Program-made: the position numbers and the translations under genes
Assembly (NCBI RefSeq): GCF_001189295.1
Contig: NZ_CP012159.1
Span: 4,418,525 to 4,482,524, forward strand
Reading direction: 5' to 3'
Source of the DNA: Chondromyces crocatus
GTDB taxonomy: Bacteria > Myxococcota_A > Polyangia > Polyangiales > Polyangiaceae
Length of the DNA stretch: 64,000 nucleotides
Shown here: one piece after another, positions 25,262 to 34,377 of the stretch
Layout of the letters: every line of letters starts with the position of its first letter
How positions within the stretch are numbered: position 1 is the first letter of the stretch
The notes under the pieces: model-generated
The model's input: only the letters and a program-made list of their open reading frames with translations
Told to the model about the DNA's origin: nothing
The model's database searches: none

Positions 25262-27221
25262 CGACCATCACCACGGTCGCGGGGAGCGGGACAGCGGGTT
25301 TCTCGGGAGACGGGGGAGGGGTTCGTCGTCGAGCCGGTGCGGCGCGTGCAGGCGGCACGGCGGCCGGATGGGCAGGCGGTGGTCTACGACCGCGAGCTCG
25401 TCGGGAGCCTGGTCTCGGTGGCGCCGCCGGGCCGACCTGCGCACAGCTTCGGGTACACGGCGCTCGATCTGCGAGCGTCGTACACCCCACCGCCTGCGGT
25501 CGCTGGGCCGACGTCACCAACGCAATGGAGCTACGACCTCGACGGTCAGCTCGCCACGACGACGCGGCCTGGTGGCGCGACGCTGACCCATGGGCGTGAT
25601 GCGGCGGGGCGTCTGTCCGAACTGGCGTTTGCCGGGGGGACCGTGGCGCGTACGTACCACCCGACGACGGGCAAGCTCACGTCCATCGCAGGGCCTGCTG
25701 GCGTTGATGTGAGCTTCAGCCATGACGGCGAGCTGCTCACCGACGTCACGTGGACAGGCGTCATCAGCGGCACCATCCATCGGGTTTACGACAACGATCT
25801 AAAGCTTGCGCAGGAACAGGTGAACGGTGGGCACACCGTGGTGTTTGGGCGGGATCCCGACGGGCTGCTCACGAGTGCCGGGACCGCTCACCCTCACGCG
25901 TGATCCCCAGAACGGTTGGCTCACTGGCATCAGCGTCGGGCACGTGGTCGAGACGCTGATCCATGATGCTTATGGGGAGGTCATCGAGCGGAACGTCGTT
26001 GTCGATGGCTCTGCCTTGATGACGGTCGCCTACAGCCGCGATCTGCTCGGGCGTATCGTCGAGAAGACCGAGACCCTCAACGGTATCACCCATGTCACCG
26101 GCTACGATTACGATCTCGCGGGGCATCTGCGCGACGTTTACCTCGACAGCGACCTGGCGCTTCACATCGACCACGATGAAAACGGCAATCCGCTCGCCCG
26201 CGTCACGCCCGACAGCGTGGTCGAAGGACACTTCGATGCGCAGGATCGTCTGCTCTTTCAGGAGGATCTCGCTTTCGCCTATGACGATGCGGGCACCCTT
26301 CAGAGTCGAACCGACACCGCGACCGGCGACACCACGAACTACGGCTACGATGACCTCGGCAACCTGCGCCAGGTAACGCTGCCTGGCGGAACGGTGATCG
26401 ACTACGTGGTCGATGGTCTCGGACGGCGTGTCGGGAAGAAGGTCGACGGCGCGCTGGTGAAGGGCTGGCTCTATCGCGACAGACTTCAGCCGGCTGCCGA
26501 ACTCGGTGCGACTGGCGCGATCGTCGCACGTTTTATCTATGGGGACAAGATCAATGTCCCGGAAATCATGCTCAGGGAAGGTGTGGCATATCGGCTTGTT
26601 AGCGATCACGTCGGCAGTGTGCGCCTTGTCGTCAATGCTGCCACGGGAGCGATTGCCCAGCGTATTGATTACGATGCGTTCGGCCGCGTTCTGCTCGACA
26701 CGAATCCAGGGTTTCAGCCGTTCGGGTTTGCCGGTGGCTTGTACGATCCGGATGCTCAGCTCGTACGGTTTGGTGCACGAGATTATGACGCCGAGGCGGC
26801 TCGGTGGACATCCAAGGATCCGCTGCTGTTCGACGGAGGCGACATGAACCTGTATTCATACAGCGCTGGGGATCCAGTGAATCGTGTGGATCCCATGGGA
26901 AAAGCCGTCGTAATACTCCCATTGTTCCCGTTGATTTCTGGGGAGATGGTTGTGGCCGCTACCGCTGCCACGGTTGGCGTGTGGGCTATATGGGAGGGCA
27001 TATGTGCGATGATGAAGCCCACGGTGGCCATCGACGAGGCAAACCCGGATTCTGACGATTATCAGGAAGCCTGTCTTGGGAAACTATGGTTGTGTCAGGG
27101 GCAGGCAGACCAGCCGGTGTGGAATCAGGCTGACTTCGGAAAAAAGAAAGACTGCGCCGCTTGCTACCGCCACTGCATGAACGAGAAGGGTATCTGGCCT
27201 TATGACAAATGTCCTGAATGA
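25262..27221 (+). pseudogene. Displaced RHS C-terminal fragment with second Cys-rich tip, frameshifted
   Basis: This is a broken partial copy of the RHS gene. It begins with a remnant of an NHL repeat (25262 to about 25312) joined directly to RHS core sequence equivalent to 22329 of the full gene, and runs to the core end at about 26900. Near 25881 one extra G (GCCGGGACC against GCCGGACC in the intact copy) shifts the frame, so the reading passes from one frame (to 25903) to another (through 27221). No start codon or export signal belongs to it. The tip (about 26900-27221) differs from tip 1: it has a hydrophobic stretch (VVILPLFPLISGEMVVAATAA) and a Cys-rich end (DCAACYRHC ... DKC). It looks like a silent tip cassette left by recombination. 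Confidence 0.88.
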
Positions 27222-27246
27222 ACCTTGAATCCCAAGGGTAGGTGTC

Positions 27247-28053
27247 ATGAGCCGTCGGTCCTGCGGTAGCTGTGGTCGCCACATTGAAGCGTCGTCGTCT
27301 GACGACGCTACACCTCAGGGGTTCTGTTCAAAGAGGTGCTTCGATCTGGCGCAGGTTCGAGAGGCGTTCGACAGCAAGCTCATCGAGATCGTGATGTTGA
27401 GCCGACCAGGCGGCGATGGTGAGCGCGCACTCGAGATACTGGATGGGTTGCGCAATGCATGGCTTGATAGCGATCACGATGGATGGCTCGATAGAACTAT
27501 CCGATCTCATCGTGCCATCGTCTATCAGAATGCTGGTAGGCACCAAGATGCGCTAGACGAGTTGCGTATTGTCGAATCGAGTTTGCCCCCCTTGTCGGAT
27601 GAACTTGTTTTGACCAAGGCATCCATCGTGAGGGGGCTGGAGGGCGCTGGTCGATACGATGAGGCGCTGGAGGAGTTGACGTCTCTCATCGCGGCTTGGG
27701 AGCAGCTACCTATTTTGCGCATTATGGGCATCTTGGGTATGTATGTGGATATCACTGCTGCCGCGGGGAAGGTCGTGGACGTGATCTGTTCTGAGGTACT
27801 TTTGCAATGGTCTGCGCGAACTGGTATCCACCTGTCGTCGGAGTTGGTCGAAACGGATCTTCCCGCTGCCATCCGCGATGCTACCGATCGACAGCAGAAA
27901 GGTGAAAAGCGATTTTCGCAACTTTGTCGGTTCCTGGAGAGTCAGACGGAAGAAGAACGAACCGACACGATACGTCAGTACATTGCCTCGGAGCCGATAA
28001 TTTATTTGCAACAGCGCGCGAGCCGTTTGCTTGCCTTGGACGATGAAGAGTGA
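27247..28053 (+). CDS. TPR-like protein with N-terminal zinc-ribbon-like motif, candidate immunity protein for RHS tip 2
   Basis: A 268-aa protein starting 25 bases after the second tip. The first 35 residues carry CGSCGRH ... GFCSKRC, which resembles a small treble-clef or MYND-like zinc site. The rest is helical and TPR-like (ERALEILDGLRNAW, HQDALDELRIVES, YDEALEELTSLIAAW). There is no signal peptide. GC content is lower than in neighbouring genes, consistent with a transferred tip/immunity cassette. The frame is intact while its partner tip gene is broken, which suggests immunity is still useful against related cells that carry tip 2. That is inference from order and spacing. Confidence 0.78.
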   Translation: MSRRSCGSCGRHIEASSSDDATPQGFCSKRCFDLAQVREAFDSKLIEIVMLSRPGGDGERALEILDGLRNAWLDSDHDGWLDRTIRSHRAIVYQNAGRHQDALDELRIVESSLPPLSDELVLTKASIVRGLEGAGRYDEALEELTSLIAAWEQLPILRIMGILGMYVDITAAAGKVVDVICSEVLLQWSARTGIHLSSELVETDLPAAIRDATDRQQKGEKRFSQLCRFLESQTEEERTDTIRQYIASEPIIYLQQRASRLLALDDEE

Positions 28054-28100
28054 TGCGAGGTTAATCATTCAGAACCAGGCCGGAATGGGGCTCTGCTTAC

Positions 28101-29123
28101 ATGTTGTCGCAATACTGTCGGCGCAGCACCACCGCAAATGTTGGTTCTTTCGGGCAGACGACCACGCTGAGTGGCGATGCTGCGGGGTTGCTGGCCGCGG
28201 TGCGTAACCCGGCCAGCGAGAGCACCACCCTCGGCTACGACGCCCGCGGGCTGCTGACACGACGCACCGATGCGCTCGGTCGTGAGCACTCCTTCGCATA
28301 CGACAACCTGGGGCGGCTCACCCAGGACAGTGATCCTGCCGGCGGGAGCAAGTCGCTGACGCGCAGTGGGGTCGGGGGCGGGCGGGCCGTCAGCGTGACG
28401 ACAGCGATGGGTCGGAGCACCACGTATGCGGTCCAGCGCCCGGGGGCGGCTGATGTGCAACGCAGCGTGACCAACAGCGCCGGGCTGATGGGGACGAATG
28501 GTCCTGGTGCCGCAGGACAGACGGCGATGCAGCTTCCGGATGGGCGCACGGTGCGCTGGTCGCTGGCGCCGGATCCGGTGTTCGGGATGCTCGCGCCTTA
28601 CCGGAAGCAAGAGAGCGTCACCACGCCAGGGGGCCGGACGCTCACGGTGACGCGCTCGCGTAGTGCCACGCTGTCGAACCCTGCCGATCCGTCGAGCTTC
28701 GTCTCGCTTCAAGACATCACGAACATCAATGGAAAGTCATTCGTCGACGTATATGCGCGAGGCACACGGACGACGACACGCACGACACCGGCAGGCCGGA
28801 GCTTCGTCACGACGACGGATCTGCAAGGCCGAGTCGAGCAGGTCGTGGTAGCAGGAATGCATCCCGTGCAGCTCACCTATGGGCTCCACGGACGCCTCGA
28901 CGCCATGACGCAGGGGATGCGCACGATCTCGCATGCCTACGGTCCGCACGGGTTCCGGGTCAGCACGACCGATCCACTCGGGCAGGTGGAGGGGTTCGTC
29001 GTCGATCCGGTGGGGCGCGTGCAGGAGGCACAGCGGCCGGATGGTGACGTGGTGCTCTACGAGCATGACCTCGTCGGGAACCTGGTCTCGGTCACGCCGC
29101 CGGGCCGACCTGCGCACAGATGA
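28101..29123 (+). pseudogene. RHS core fragment, truncated at both ends
   Basis: The sequence from about 28150 to 29119 is a close copy of 21486-22460 of the full-length RHS gene (core repeats with RTDALGREHSFAYD, NGKSFVDV and DPLGQVEGFVVDP). Homology stops abruptly at CCTGCGCACAG, and the frame ends at once. There is no export signal, propeller, core end or tip. Although a 340-aa frame is open, it lacks everything needed for function, so I treat it as a remnant that can serve as a recombination donor. Its right end overlaps in content with the left end of the 25262-27221 fragment. Confidence 0.85.
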
Positions 29124-29336
29124 TCTCCTACGGTGCAGTGAGACCGTCGGTCGTAGATCCTCGGAAGAGGTCGACCAGGCCCGCTCGCATGGATGAGCAA
29201 GACGGGGTCGTCCCTCGTCGGGGTGCGTAAAATCCCTGCGATGGTCAGGGATCTCGGCGTTTCGGGTCGATGCGTCGTGCTGGCCGATCGGCAGGTCACA
29301 CGCTAGCGTACGCGGCGGACACGCAGAGAAGGTCGC

Positions 29337-31124
29337 ATGCTCGCCGGACAGCAGATTACGCCTACGTTAAAGCTGGTGCGCCCGCTGGCCGAAGGGGCGA
29401 TGGGCAGCGTGTGGATCGCCGAGCATCTGACGCTCGGCGTGCAGGTGGCGGTGAAGTTCATGTCCCCCACGCTGGCCGCCGATACCGAGCTGGTGGCGCG
29501 ATTTCAGCAAGAGGCGCGGGCTGCGGCGACCATCCGGAGCCCGCACGTCGCGCAGGTGTTCGATCACGGCGTGACCGACGAGGGCTCGCTGTGCATCGTG
29601 ATGGAGCTGCTGGAGGGCGAGACGCTCGGGCGGCGGGTCACGCGGCTGAGAAGACTGCCCGTGGACGAGGTGGTGCACATCGTGTCGCAAGCGGCGCGCG
29701 GGCTCGGCAAGGCGCACCGCATGGGCATCGTTCACCGCGACGTGAAGCCGGACAACCTGTTCCTGACCGACCTGGAGGGCGAGCTGTTCGTGAAGGTCCT
29801 CGACTTCGGGGTGGCGAAGCGCCACGCGGGGGAAGGGAACCCGGAGATCACCGCCACCGGGATCATGCTGGGGACGCCGCTGTACATGAGCCCGGAGCAG
29901 TTCGTGAGCGCGAAGCGGGCGACCGCGCAGTCCGATCTGTGGGGGCTCGCGGCCGTGACGTACTACGCGCTGACGGGAAAGACGCCATTTGCTGGCAAAT
30001 CCCTGGGTGCGCTGGCCGTGGCGGTGAACGAGGGGGTGTTCTTGCCGCCGCGCCAGCTCCGGCCAGAGCTGCCCGTCGGCATCGACGAGTGGATGGCGAA
30101 GGCCTTGAAGGTCAAGCCAGCAGAGCGGTTCGGCTCGGCGGCGGAGATGGTGGATGCCCTCGTGGTTGCCGTGCAGGGGACCCGAGGGGCGCGCGCGTCG
30201 ATGGACTCGGACGCGAACCCGACCACGGGTCTCCACGTCCCTGGACCGATGGTGAGCGGGGCGCTGCTCCCTGCACCCCTCGCGACGACGCCGCTCGCAG
30301 CAGCGCCGGTTGCGACAGCTCCGCCAACCATGACGCCGCTCGCAGCAGCGCCGGTGGCGACAGCCCAGCCGGTAACGACGCCATTCGCGGGAGGGCAGGG
30401 GGCGCCTCCGGCGATGAGGGCACCGTCGACGATGTCGCCCATGGCGGCGCGAGGGGCGCCGCTGACCGGGAGGTCGTCGCTCCCTGCGGGAGGGAACCTG
30501 GGGGCGTCGGACGGGACGGGTGGGGGGCCTGGTCTTGGTGGCGCTGGACTTGGTGGAACCATCGGGCTCGACGAGGGGCTCCCTCGAGGGACACTGGAGG
30601 GCGTCGGCTCGTCTGCGGTCGAGGTGGGGACGCTCCGGGGGCCACTGATGGCGGCCGCCGTCACCATCGGCGCGGCGCTCGCCGTGGGGGGAACGGTGGT
30701 CGCGGTGTCGGGGCTGGTCGCGGACGGTGCTTCCCCAGCGACCTCGGCGACTGGTGGGGCTCCCACGGCGCAGCAAGGCGAGGTCGACGCCATGAACGAG
30801 GAGACCACGGAGGGCGCGTCCGGGGCCATGGGAGCGGCTGGCGATGGCGGTGAGGCTGCAGCGCGGGGACTCCCTGCAGCAGGCGAGACAGCGGGCGAGG
30901 GGGCTGCGGGAGGGTCGGGGAACGGTGTGGCCAGCGAGGGCGAGGCGGGCGTCGTGACGCCAGGGGCGCAGGGGCTCGTGCCTTCGGCAGGTGGCCGCGC
31001 GGTGCGACCGCCTCCGGTGCCCCGGAGCAGCGCTTCCGTGGCGCCGGCCAGACCGCCGGCGAGCGCGAAGCCGCCAAACCGCTCCCCGCGTACGAAGACA
31101 CGGAGGGACGATATTGGCTTCTGA
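29337..31124 (+). CDS. Transmembrane Ser/Thr protein kinase (Hanks type)
   Basis: A 595-aa kinase. The catalytic domain (about 10-280) has the Gly loop LAEGAMGSVW, Lys in VAVKFM, HRDVKPDN near 132-139, DFG in VLDFGVAK and APE-like SPEQF. A long Ala/Pro/Thr linker with repeated TPLAAAPVATA phrases follows, then one membrane helix (about 440-460, VTIGAALAVGGTVVAVSG) and an Ala/Gly-rich outer tail. It overlaps the next gene by 11 bases, so kinase, PEGA protein and propeller lipoprotein form one operon. Kinase-linked cell-envelope sensing is the likely theme; substrates are unknown. Confidence 0.92.
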   Translation: MLAGQQITPTLKLVRPLAEGAMGSVWIAEHLTLGVQVAVKFMSPTLAADTELVARFQQEARAAATIRSPHVAQVFDHGVTDEGSLCIVMELLEGETLGRRVTRLRRLPVDEVVHIVSQAARGLGKAHRMGIVHRDVKPDNLFLTDLEGELFVKVLDFGVAKRHAGEGNPEITATGIMLGTPLYMSPEQFVSAKRATAQSDLWGLAAVTYYALTGKTPFAGKSLGALAVAVNEGVFLPPRQLRPELPVGIDEWMAKALKVKPAERFGSAAEMVDALVVAVQGTRGARASMDSDANPTTGLHVPGPMVSGALLPAPLATTPLAAAPVATAPPTMTPLAAAPVATAQPVTTPFAGGQGAPPAMRAPSTMSPMAARGAPLTGRSSLPAGGNLGASDGTGGGPGLGGAGLGGTIGLDEGLPRGTLEGVGSSAVEVGTLRGPLMAAAVTIGAALAVGGTVVAVSGLVADGASPATSATGGAPTAQQGEVDAMNEETTEGASGAMGAAGDGGEAAARGLPAAGETAGEGAAGGSGNGVASEGEAGVVTPGAQGLVPSAGGRAVRPPPVPRSSASVAPARPPASAKPPNRSPRTKTRRDDIGF

Positions 31125-32103
31125 AGGAAGATCGCCGTCGCGAGCTTGGCTGCGGGGTCCCGCTGCGGTCGCGTTCGCGGTGGTGTTCGCGAGCTCCGTG
31201 GGTGCGCAGGCGGCCGAGCCGACGGCCAGCGACAAGGAGCGGGCGCGTTCGCTGCTGCTGGATGGGCGGGCGAAGCTCGAGGCGGGGGATGCTCAGGCCG
31301 CGGTGAAGGCGTTCGAGGCGGCGCACGCGATCATGGGGGTGCCGACGACGGGGCTGGATCTGGCGCGAGGGCTCGCGGCGTTGGGGAGGCTGATCGAGGC
31401 GCGCGCGGTGGCGCTGGAGGTGACCAAGAAGCCTCCGGTCGCGAAGGAGCCCGCGGCGTTCACGCACGCGCGCGGGGAGGCGGCGAGCTTCGCGGAGGCG
31501 CTGGCGGGGCGCATTCCTTCGCTGGTGATCGAGGTGAGCGGGCCGCGCACCGGGGACGTGTCGGTGACGGTGGATGGGGGCGCGGTGCCGGCGCAGGCGC
31601 TGGGGCTTTCGTGGAAGGTGGATCCGGGCGAGCACACGGTGGAAGCGAAGGCCGCGGGCTTCGAGCGTGCGTCGCGGTCGGTGGCCGTGAAGGAGGGGGA
31701 GACGCTCGTGGTGGCGCTGTCGCTGCCCGCTGACCAGGGGGCGGAGGGGAGCGGGGGCGTCCCGGTGTGGGCCTGGATATCGGGGGGCGTGGGGCTGGCA
31801 GCGCTGGGGGCAGGGGTGGGGTTCACCATCGACTACGCGAACGTGCGGTCGCAGGTGGATCGAGACTGTCCAGGCGGGGTGTGTCCGGCGGCGCGGTACG
31901 ACGTGGCGTCGGTGGAGGCGCTGACGGCGCGCTGGGACCGGGATCTGGGGTTCATGGTGGGGCTCGGCGCGGTGGCGGCGCTGGGGATCGGGGCGGCCAT
32001 TTACGAGGTGGCGTCTGCGGGAGGCGCGGCGCCTGCCGACGTGGCGGTGGTGCCGTGGGTGGGGCCCGGTGTCGCGGGGATGTCGGTGGGGAGGGCTTTC
32101 TGA
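31114..32103 (+). CDS. PEGA-domain membrane protein
   Basis: I chose the TTG at 31114: it follows a CGGAGGG ribosome site, overlaps the kinase stop by 11 bases and gives a clean signal peptide (WLRGPAAVAFAVVFASSVGAQA). The 329-aa product has a TPR-like segment (KERARSLLLDGRAKLEAG ... AVKAFEAAHAI), a PEGA domain near 145-205 (VSVTVDGG ... GEHTVEAKAAGF), and two hydrophobic helices (about 218-240 and 277-300) that should anchor it in the envelope. PEGA domains are extracytoplasmic beta domains often found next to, or fused with, bacterial Ser/Thr kinases. Its stop shares a base with the next start (TGATG). Confidence 0.85.
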   Translation: MASEGRSPSRAWLRGPAAVAFAVVFASSVGAQAAEPTASDKERARSLLLDGRAKLEAGDAQAAVKAFEAAHAIMGVPTTGLDLARGLAALGRLIEARAVALEVTKKPPVAKEPAAFTHARGEAASFAEALAGRIPSLVIEVSGPRTGDVSVTVDGGAVPAQALGLSWKVDPGEHTVEAKAAGFERASRSVAVKEGETLVVALSLPADQGAEGSGGVPVWAWISGGVGLAALGAGVGFTIDYANVRSQVDRDCPGGVCPAARYDVASVEALTARWDRDLGFMVGLGAVAALGIGAAIYEVASAGGAAPADVAVVPWVGPGVAGMSVGRAF

Positions 32104-33215
32104 TGGGGCGGCGTCGATGCGCGTGGGGGGCTGTCGGCGCGTGGGCCGGGGGATGGAGCGTGCTCGGTGGGTTGCTGCTGTTCGGTGCAGCGTGCGCGCC
32201 CGATCTGACGCTGGGGCCAGGGGCGGCGGAGGACTGCGACGACGGGCTGTCGGCGTGCGGCGAGGGCTGTGTCGATACGGCGATCGACGTGGGTCATTGC
32301 GGGGCGTGTGGTCACGACTGTCAGGGAGGCGCGTGCGTCGAGGGAATGTGCCAGCCCGTGCGGCTCGGCCAGGGGCCGACGCTGGCGTTCGACGTGGCCG
32401 TCGACGCACACAGCGTCTACTGGACGGCGCAAGGGCCGGGAGGCGCGGGCGAGGGGGCGGTGAGCAAGGTGGCGCGCGATGGGAGCGGCGAGGTGACGAC
32501 GATCGCGGGCCGGCAGCTGGCGCCGCGCGGGTTGGCGCTGGATGAGGAGGACGTCTACTGGGTGAACCAGGACGGCGGCGCGGTCCTCTCCGCACCCAAG
32601 GCGGGAGGCTCGGTCAGGACGATCGCCAGCGGGTATACCGTCCGCGATGTGGCGCTCCACGCAGGGGTCGTCTTCTGGACGAGCCAGACGGGCGCCATCT
32701 TGCGCGCCGGGCCTGGCGCCGTCGGTGTGGTGACCTTGTTCGAGGGGGACGTCGGGCCTGATGGCATCGCGCTCGATGATCAGTTCGTCTACTGGGCGAA
32801 CCGGGATACGGGCGATCTTCTGCGGGTGGCGCAGAGCGGAGGGGTGATGGACGCGGATCGTCTCCACAGCGGGCCGGACGGGCCGACGGACATCGCGCTG
32901 GACGCCACGCACCTGTACTGGTCGAACCACAAGACGGGGGAGATCATGAAGGTGCCTCTGAATGGCGCGGAGGACGCCGTGGTCCTGAGCGTGGAACAGG
33001 ACAGCCAGCCATTCGGGATCGCAGTGGACACAGCGTATGTGTACTGGGCGAGCAATGGCTTCGGTCAGGTCAATCGGGCGCCCATCGGCGGTGGCCCCAG
33101 GACGGTGCTCGCGTCGAATCAGGACGGGCCGCGGCGTGTTCTGGTCGAGGGAGGCGTCCTTTACTGGACGAACCACACCTCCGGTGAGCTGATGAAGCTC
33201 GTGCCACCCCCCTGA
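32103..33215 (+). CDS. Lipoprotein with YWTD/NHL-like beta-propeller
   Basis: A 370-aa exported protein. The signal ends in LLLFGAACAP, a lipobox-like site. A short Cys-rich module follows (CGEGCVDTAIDVGHCGACGHDCQGGAC, shown as a pattern of CG..C.D...D..HCG.CG..C), typical of myxobacterial surface lipoproteins. About six repeats with VYW.N or LYW.N strands (YWTAQGP, YWVNQDG, FWTSQTG, YWANRDT, YWSNHKT, YWASNGF, YWTNHTS) form a propeller like that of LDL-receptor YWTD domains. It is the third gene of the kinase operon and is probably an outer-membrane sensor or binding protein. Confidence 0.85.
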   Translation: MGRRRCAWGAVGAWAGGWSVLGGLLLFGAACAPDLTLGPGAAEDCDDGLSACGEGCVDTAIDVGHCGACGHDCQGGACVEGMCQPVRLGQGPTLAFDVAVDAHSVYWTAQGPGGAGEGAVSKVARDGSGEVTTIAGRQLAPRGLALDEEDVYWVNQDGGAVLSAPKAGGSVRTIASGYTVRDVALHAGVVFWTSQTGAILRAGPGAVGVVTLFEGDVGPDGIALDDQFVYWANRDTGDLLRVAQSGGVMDADRLHSGPDGPTDIALDATHLYWSNHKTGEIMKVPLNGAEDAVVLSVEQDSQPFGIAVDTAYVYWASNGFGQVNRAPIGGGPRTVLASNQDGPRRVLVEGGVLYWTNHTSGELMKLVPPP

Positions 33216-33834
33216 CGTCCACCGTCGGCGGAGCGCCTCCGCAGTCGGCGGAGCGCCTCCGTGCGTGTTCCGCCTGACGAATTCGTCTGTGCATTCCGGG
33301 GGCAGCGTCGAATGCGATTCACCGACCCGGACGCCTGGATCGCATGGCTCCACCACGGGGTGAAGCTATCGAAATGGGTGCGCAATGCACACGTGGACGC
33401 CGCACCGTAACCCGCCCGCACATCCGCCCGGTCAACAACCGTGCGCCTTCCAGGCGGACGCGATTTCTATTCTCTGGGGCCATGTTCTGCCCGTCATGCC
33501 AGGCCATGGATCATTCCTCGACACAATCGCCGCACGAATCCGTCGCTTCATTGAATCGGCACGCCCTTCGCAAAACGACAATGCAGCCGCCGACGAATCG
33601 GAGAGCGACGGCGCAGTGGCCATCAGGGGCTTCCGTGGTCGTGTCGAACCCCGTACCCGATGGCAGCGCGGTCGCGTGCGTCTCGATGGACGAGGCGTTT
33701 CTTCGAGCATTCGGTGGTGACCCGGCGCCTTGCGGGGGGCATCGAGGGGTAGGCGCGCATGCCTGACGTGCGCGCGATCGTGCGGGCTTTCGGGTCGATT
33801 GCGAGTGCGCGTAACGAGCGCGAGGGGGCGGATC
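33216..33834. other. Intergenic region with twin hairpins
   Basis: Just after the lipoprotein stop, the 18-base phrase GTCGGCGGAGCGCCTCCG occurs twice (33224-33241 and 33244-33261). Each copy folds as CGGAG/CTCCG and may end transcription, though no T tract follows. The stretch 33455-33620 is unusually AT-rich for this DNA and contains a TATTCT box near 33468, possibly a promoter. A 94-aa frame from 33482 is not convincing. Confidence 0.45.
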
Positions 33835-34377
33835 ATGAAGAGCATCGTCAAGCAGGGGTCGATTGCGGTGGGCGTGGTCTCGATGGTATTCGCAGCGACG
33901 ACGGCGCACGCGGGCGGGCTCCCGCTCGTGTCGACGCCGGCGCCTGTTCCCACGACACCCAGTGCGCCGCCGGTGTCTCCGCCGAGCGCGCCGGTTGGTG
34001 CGCCCGACTGGACGGCGCCATTCTCGTGCGGATCGGGCAGCGCGGGAGGGTTGCTCGGATCGATTACCAACATCGTCGCCAATACGCTGCAGATTCAGGC
34101 GCTGAATCAGGTGAACGTGGAGAACATCTGCGTCGTCGACGTGGATGATGTGCTCAATGGCAACATCCTCAACCTTCTCACCTACAGTACGCTGATCGTG
34201 CAGAATCTCTTGAACGTCAGCCTGCTGCAGGTGGTGCTCAACGACGTGGATGTGATCGACAACGATGGCGCCATGCTCAACTTCCAGGACTTCATCAGCA
34301 TCGGCGACATCAACATCGGCGATGTGGTGGGCAGCGAGCTGCGCAAGGACGGTACGCTGTTCATCTTCCACGAGTGA
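33835..34377 (+). CDS. Secreted Asn/Val/Leu-rich protein of unknown function
   Basis: The ATG at 33835 follows a GAGGGGG ribosome site and gives a 180-aa protein with a clear signal peptide (MKSIVKQGSIAVGVVSMVFA, cleavage near AHA-GG). After a Pro-rich linker (APVPTTPSAPP) with a lone Cys, residues 75-175 are dominated by Asn, Val, Leu, Ile and Asp in an alternating pattern (for example LNVSLLQVVLNDVDVIDND). There are only two Cys and very few Lys/Arg before the last residues. The pattern suggests stacked beta strands, as in a beta-solenoid or amyloid-like extracellular protein. I do not recognise the family. It stands alone with its own upstream region. Confidence 0.8.
   Translation: MKSIVKQGSIAVGVVSMVFAATTAHAGGLPLVSTPAPVPTTPSAPPVSPPSAPVGAPDWTAPFSCGSGSAGGLLGSITNIVANTLQIQALNQVNVENICVVDVDDVLNGNILNLLTYSTLIVQNLLNVSLLQVVLNDVDVIDNDGAMLNFQDFISIGDINIGDVVGSELRKDGTLFIFHE

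Noticed and set aside
33482-33766. 94-aa frame beginning MFCPSCQAMD
   Set aside because: It has a CxxC and a plausible length, but Arg/Pro-rich shadow composition, no clear ribosome site and no family.
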